The position numbers were made by a program, and so were the translations under genes. Below are positions 62,083-64,000 of a stretch of DNA of 64,000 bases, one piece after another. Every line of letters begins with the position of its first letter. Position 1 is the stretch's first letter. The stretch lies in assembly GCA_019634735.1 (NCBI GenBank), contig JAHCAT010000016.1, positions 35,522 through 99,521 of the forward strand. The letters are read 5' to 3'. Under the pieces are notes generated by a model. The model made no database searches. It was not told the origin of the DNA and saw only the letters and a list, made by a program, of their open reading frames with translations. The stretch comes from Lysobacterales bacterium (lineage in GTDB: Bacteria > Pseudomonadota > Gammaproteobacteria > Xanthomonadales > UBA2363).

Positions 62083-62538
62083 TCATGCCTGCCCGTCCGC
62101 CGGCTGCTTGTCGACGATCAGGCGAGCATTGATGCCGTGCTCCAGCCAGACCTTGCAGGCGGCGAGAACCAGATTGAAGCCCTCCGTCGAGTCCAGCGCC
62201 TGGGCGACCTGGGTCTCCGGGTCACCCTCAAAGCCCCAGGCGGCGATCCTTACGAAGGTGGCCTCCGTCCCGTGGGCTTCGAACAGCCACTCGACCGGCG
62301 TCGGCCACTCGATGAGCAGACGTCGGTCCGGATCGAAATCGCGCACCAGCACTTCGCCGGATGCTCCGCAGTGGTCCCAGAACCACGTCACCCTGGCGCC
62401 CGGCTCTAGCCGGCCGCTGGCGCGGCTGAACCAGAAGCGCGTGGTGACCGCCGGATCGACGAAGGCCGCGAAAACCACCGACACGGGTCGTCGGATGAGC
62501 ATGGTCGCGCGTGCGACCGGCGGCGGGGGCATTGTCAT
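62083..62538 (-). CDS. SRPBCC-domain protein (AHSA1-like)
   Basis: 151 aa. START/SRPBCC fold: [38 protein letters not shown] and the C-terminal helix [19 protein letters not shown]. This layout is common to AHSA1-like proteins, which bind hydrophobic ligands. ATG 62538 is chosen because conservation begins soon after; upstream in-frame starts are unconvincing. Function unknown. Confidence 0.85.
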   Translation of the reverse strand: MTMPPPPVARATMLIRRPVSVVFAAFVDPAVTTRFWFSRASGRLEPGARVTWFWDHCGASGEVLVRDFDPDRRLLIEWPTPVEWLFEAHGTEATFVRIAAWGFEGDPETQVAQALDSTEGFNLVLAACKVWLEHGINARLIVDKQPADGQA

Positions 62539-62629
62539 GGCGCAAGCAATGGATGATCCGGAGTCGCCGGCATTCTCGCCGGGGCGCGGTCCGCTCGCCA
62601 CGAGTCCCGGCATCAAGGTGGCCGGCCGT

Positions 62630-63211
62630 TCAGGTGCGCGGCGTGTGCAGGTCCTTCATCGCCCGCTCGAAGCCGCCTTCGACCATGCCCGGGGTGGCGT
62701 GCACCGCCTCCTCGATGGCACCGCGGATCGCCGCCTCGTCGTCGGCACCAGGCCGGCCCAGCACCCACGGGGTGACCTTGTCCTTGTGCCCCGGGTGGCC
62801 GATGGCGACGCGCAAGCGGTGGAACTTGCCGTGGCCGAGCAGGCGGACGATGTCGCGCAGTCCGTTCTGGCCGCCGTGGCCGCCGTCGAACTTGAAGCGC
62901 GCGACACCGGGCGGAAGATCCAGTTCGTCGTGGGCGACCAGCATCTCCTCCGGCTCGATCTTCCAGTAGCGCAGCGCGGCGGCGACCGACTTGCCGCTGA
63001 GGTTCATGAACGTGGCCGGCTTGAGCAGCCAGACCGACTGGCCGGCGATCTCGACCTTGGCGGTCTCGCCGAACAGCTTGCTTTCCAGCCCGAAACGCGC
63101 GCCGCACTGCTGCGCGAGGGCGTCCACAAACCAGAACCCGGCGTTGTGCCGGGTTCTGGCGTGTTCGGGGCCGGGATTGCCGAGCCCGACGATGAGGCGC
63201 AGGCCTGCCAT
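62630..63211 (-). CDS. pth: Peptidyl-tRNA hydrolase
   Basis: 193 aa. N terminus LIVGLGNPGPEHARTRHNAG with catalytic His22; FMNLSG and HDELDLPPG complete the site. Releases tRNA from peptidyl-tRNA. It follows rplY by 57 bases, the standard rplY-pth order. Confidence 0.97.
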   Translation of the reverse strand: MAGLRLIVGLGNPGPEHARTRHNAGFWFVDALAQQCGARFGLESKLFGETAKVEIAGQSVWLLKPATFMNLSGKSVAAALRYWKIEPEEMLVAHDELDLPPGVARFKFDGGHGGQNGLRDIVRLLGHGKFHRLRVAIGHPGHKDKVTPWVLGRPGADDEAAIRGAIEEAVHATPGMVEGGFERAMKDLHTPRT

Positions 63212-63268
63212 CGGAAGTCGCGAAGATCGCGGCGACGGCTCGCCCGGAGGCGCGCCGTCGCCTGGCGA

Positions 63269-63922
63269 TTACTTCTGGTCCTTCTTGGTGACCTTGGCGG
63301 CCGGCACTTCGGCGGCGGCCGGAGCGTCGGCGGCTTCGGCCTCTTCCTTGCCGTGCTTGGCGATGACGACGGTGAGGTCGTGCTCCTTGCCCAGCTTCAG
63401 TTCCGGGATCGACACGCCGGCCGGCAGCTTGAGATCGGACAGGTGGACGATCTGGCCGACGTCGAGGGCCGACAGGTCGATCTCGATGAACTCCGGCAGG
63501 TCCTTCGGCAGGCACTCGACCACGACTTCGTTCAGCTCGTGGGTGACGACGACTTCGGCCGACTTGCCGGCGGGCGACTTGTCTTCGTTGGCGAAGTGCA
63601 GCGGCACGGCGGTGCGCAGGGCCTTGTTCTCATCGACGCGCTGGAAGTCGATGTGCATGAGGATCTGCTTGAACGGGTGGCGCTGGAGGTCGCGCAGCAG
63701 GACCTTCTGGACCTTGCCATCGACGTTCAGGTCGAGGATCGACGAATAGAACCACTCGTGCTGGCTGGCCAGCCAGGTCTTCTCGTGTTCGAGCTGGATG
63801 CTCTGCGGGGCGGCGTCGCCACCGTAGATGACGGCGGGGATCAGGCCGGCATGACGCAGGCGGCGGCTCGCACCCTTCCCCTCGTCCTTGCGGCTGGTCG
63901 CCGAGATGTTGTGTTCGGACAT
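63269..63922 (-). CDS. rplY: 50S ribosomal protein L25 / general stress protein Ctc
   Basis: 217 aa, the long Ctc form: an L25 domain (about 1-95, binding 5S rRNA) and a TL5 C-terminal domain, then an Ala/Glu-rich tail ending KVTKKDQK. Conserved KGASRRLRHAGLIPAVIYGG near the N terminus. The gene prs, expected upstream, would lie beyond the right edge. Confidence 0.96.
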   Translation of the reverse strand: MSEHNISATSRKDEGKGASRRLRHAGLIPAVIYGGDAAPQSIQLEHEKTWLASQHEWFYSSILDLNVDGKVQKVLLRDLQRHPFKQILMHIDFQRVDENKALRTAVPLHFANEDKSPAGKSAEVVVTHELNEVVVECLPKDLPEFIEIDLSALDVGQIVHLSDLKLPAGVSIPELKLGKEHDLTVVIAKHGKEEAEAADAPAAAEVPAAKVTKKDQK

Positions 63923-64000
63923 TGTCTTGACTCGCTTTGCAGTGATGAACCGCCTCGCGGCGGTGGTTCGACTCCCCCGCGACCAGGGGAGCCGGGTTCC

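Noticed and set aside
63949..63964. Hairpin ACCGCC-TCGC-GGCGGT upstream of rplY, considered as a terminator or riboswitch
   Set aside because: Only 6 bp with no T-run, and too close to the window edge to judge the context.
63960..63992. GGTTCGACTCCC resembling the T-arm of a tRNA, followed by CCA
   Set aside because: The arms do not pair properly and no D-arm or anticodon arm precedes it; the upstream bases are the rplY start region.

Overview
The window is about 70% GC and tightly packed. It looks like chromosomal housekeeping DNA of a gammaproteobacterium of the order Lysobacterales (Xanthomonadales). The grounds are the series chpA-pilJ-pilI-pilH-pilG / gshB-tonB-yqgE-ruvX-pyrB, the ribosomal and DNA-repair blocks, and secreted proteins of a style common in that order. 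I cannot name a genus. No rRNA, tRNA, CRISPR array, prophage or insertion sequence was seen.

Layout. 0-8 kb (minus strand): the type IV pilus chemosensory operon pilG-pilH-pilI-pilJ-chpA, with chpA cut by the left edge, behind a near-consensus promoter. 8.1-12.2 kb (plus): gshB, tonB, yqgE, ruvX, pyrB. 12.3-14 kb (minus): pssA, a holD-like gene and rimI, with overlapping starts. 14.1-18.7 kb: a secreted DUF4124 protein, then ileS and ribF (minus). 18.8-26.5 kb: an accessory stretch lying between ribF and murJ, which are usually neighbours. It holds a lipoprotein esterase, an orphan FtsX/MacB-type permease, a small membrane protein, a seven-repeat FG-GAP protein, a DUF1877-like protein and a YgiD-type dioxygenase. 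26.6-34.4 kb: murJ, rpsT, obgE, rpmA, rplU, uvrA and a YbgC-type thioesterase. 34.4-40.7 kb: a hairpin-rich repeat, small secreted/membrane/GNAT genes, a PCu(A)C copper protein, a crotonase that looks like an enoyl-CoA isomerase, a Sua5-type gene and pyrC. 40.7-51.3 kb: a PstS-OmpA fusion, sseA-nudL-DUF1289, an FKBP isomerase, an enoyl-CoA hydratase, a beta-propeller lipoprotein, a lytic transglycosylase and a large secreted protein with a duplicated module. 51.4-56.7 kb (minus): a four-gene operon of a Ycf46-like AAA ATPase, a YoaA/DinG helicase, an RsmC-like methyltransferase and rsuA. 57.2-64 kb: a hypothetical gene ending in a second copy of the hairpin repeat, then (minus) GST-msrA-mrcB-lipoprotein, an AHSA1 protein, pth and rplY.

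How the genes work together. Most operons are ordinary core functions: pilus signalling, pyrimidine synthesis (pyrB, pyrC), phospholipid synthesis (pssA), translation (ileS, rpsT, rpmA, rplU, rplY, pth, rsuA, rsmC, rimI), repair (uvrA, YoaA) and cell wall (murJ, mrcB, a putative PBP activator, a MltB-like transglycosylase).

I see no obvious unknown defence or biosynthetic system. The observations most worth a second look are: the structured repeat with four hairpins at 34.4 kb and its shorter inverted copy at 57.6 kb; the two 7-bp repeat arrays flanking rplU-rpmA; the TPR-like lipoprotein overlapping the 3' end of mrcB; the TTG-started psi (HolD) candidate; the AAA-helicase-rRNA modification operon; and the PstS-OmpA fusion.
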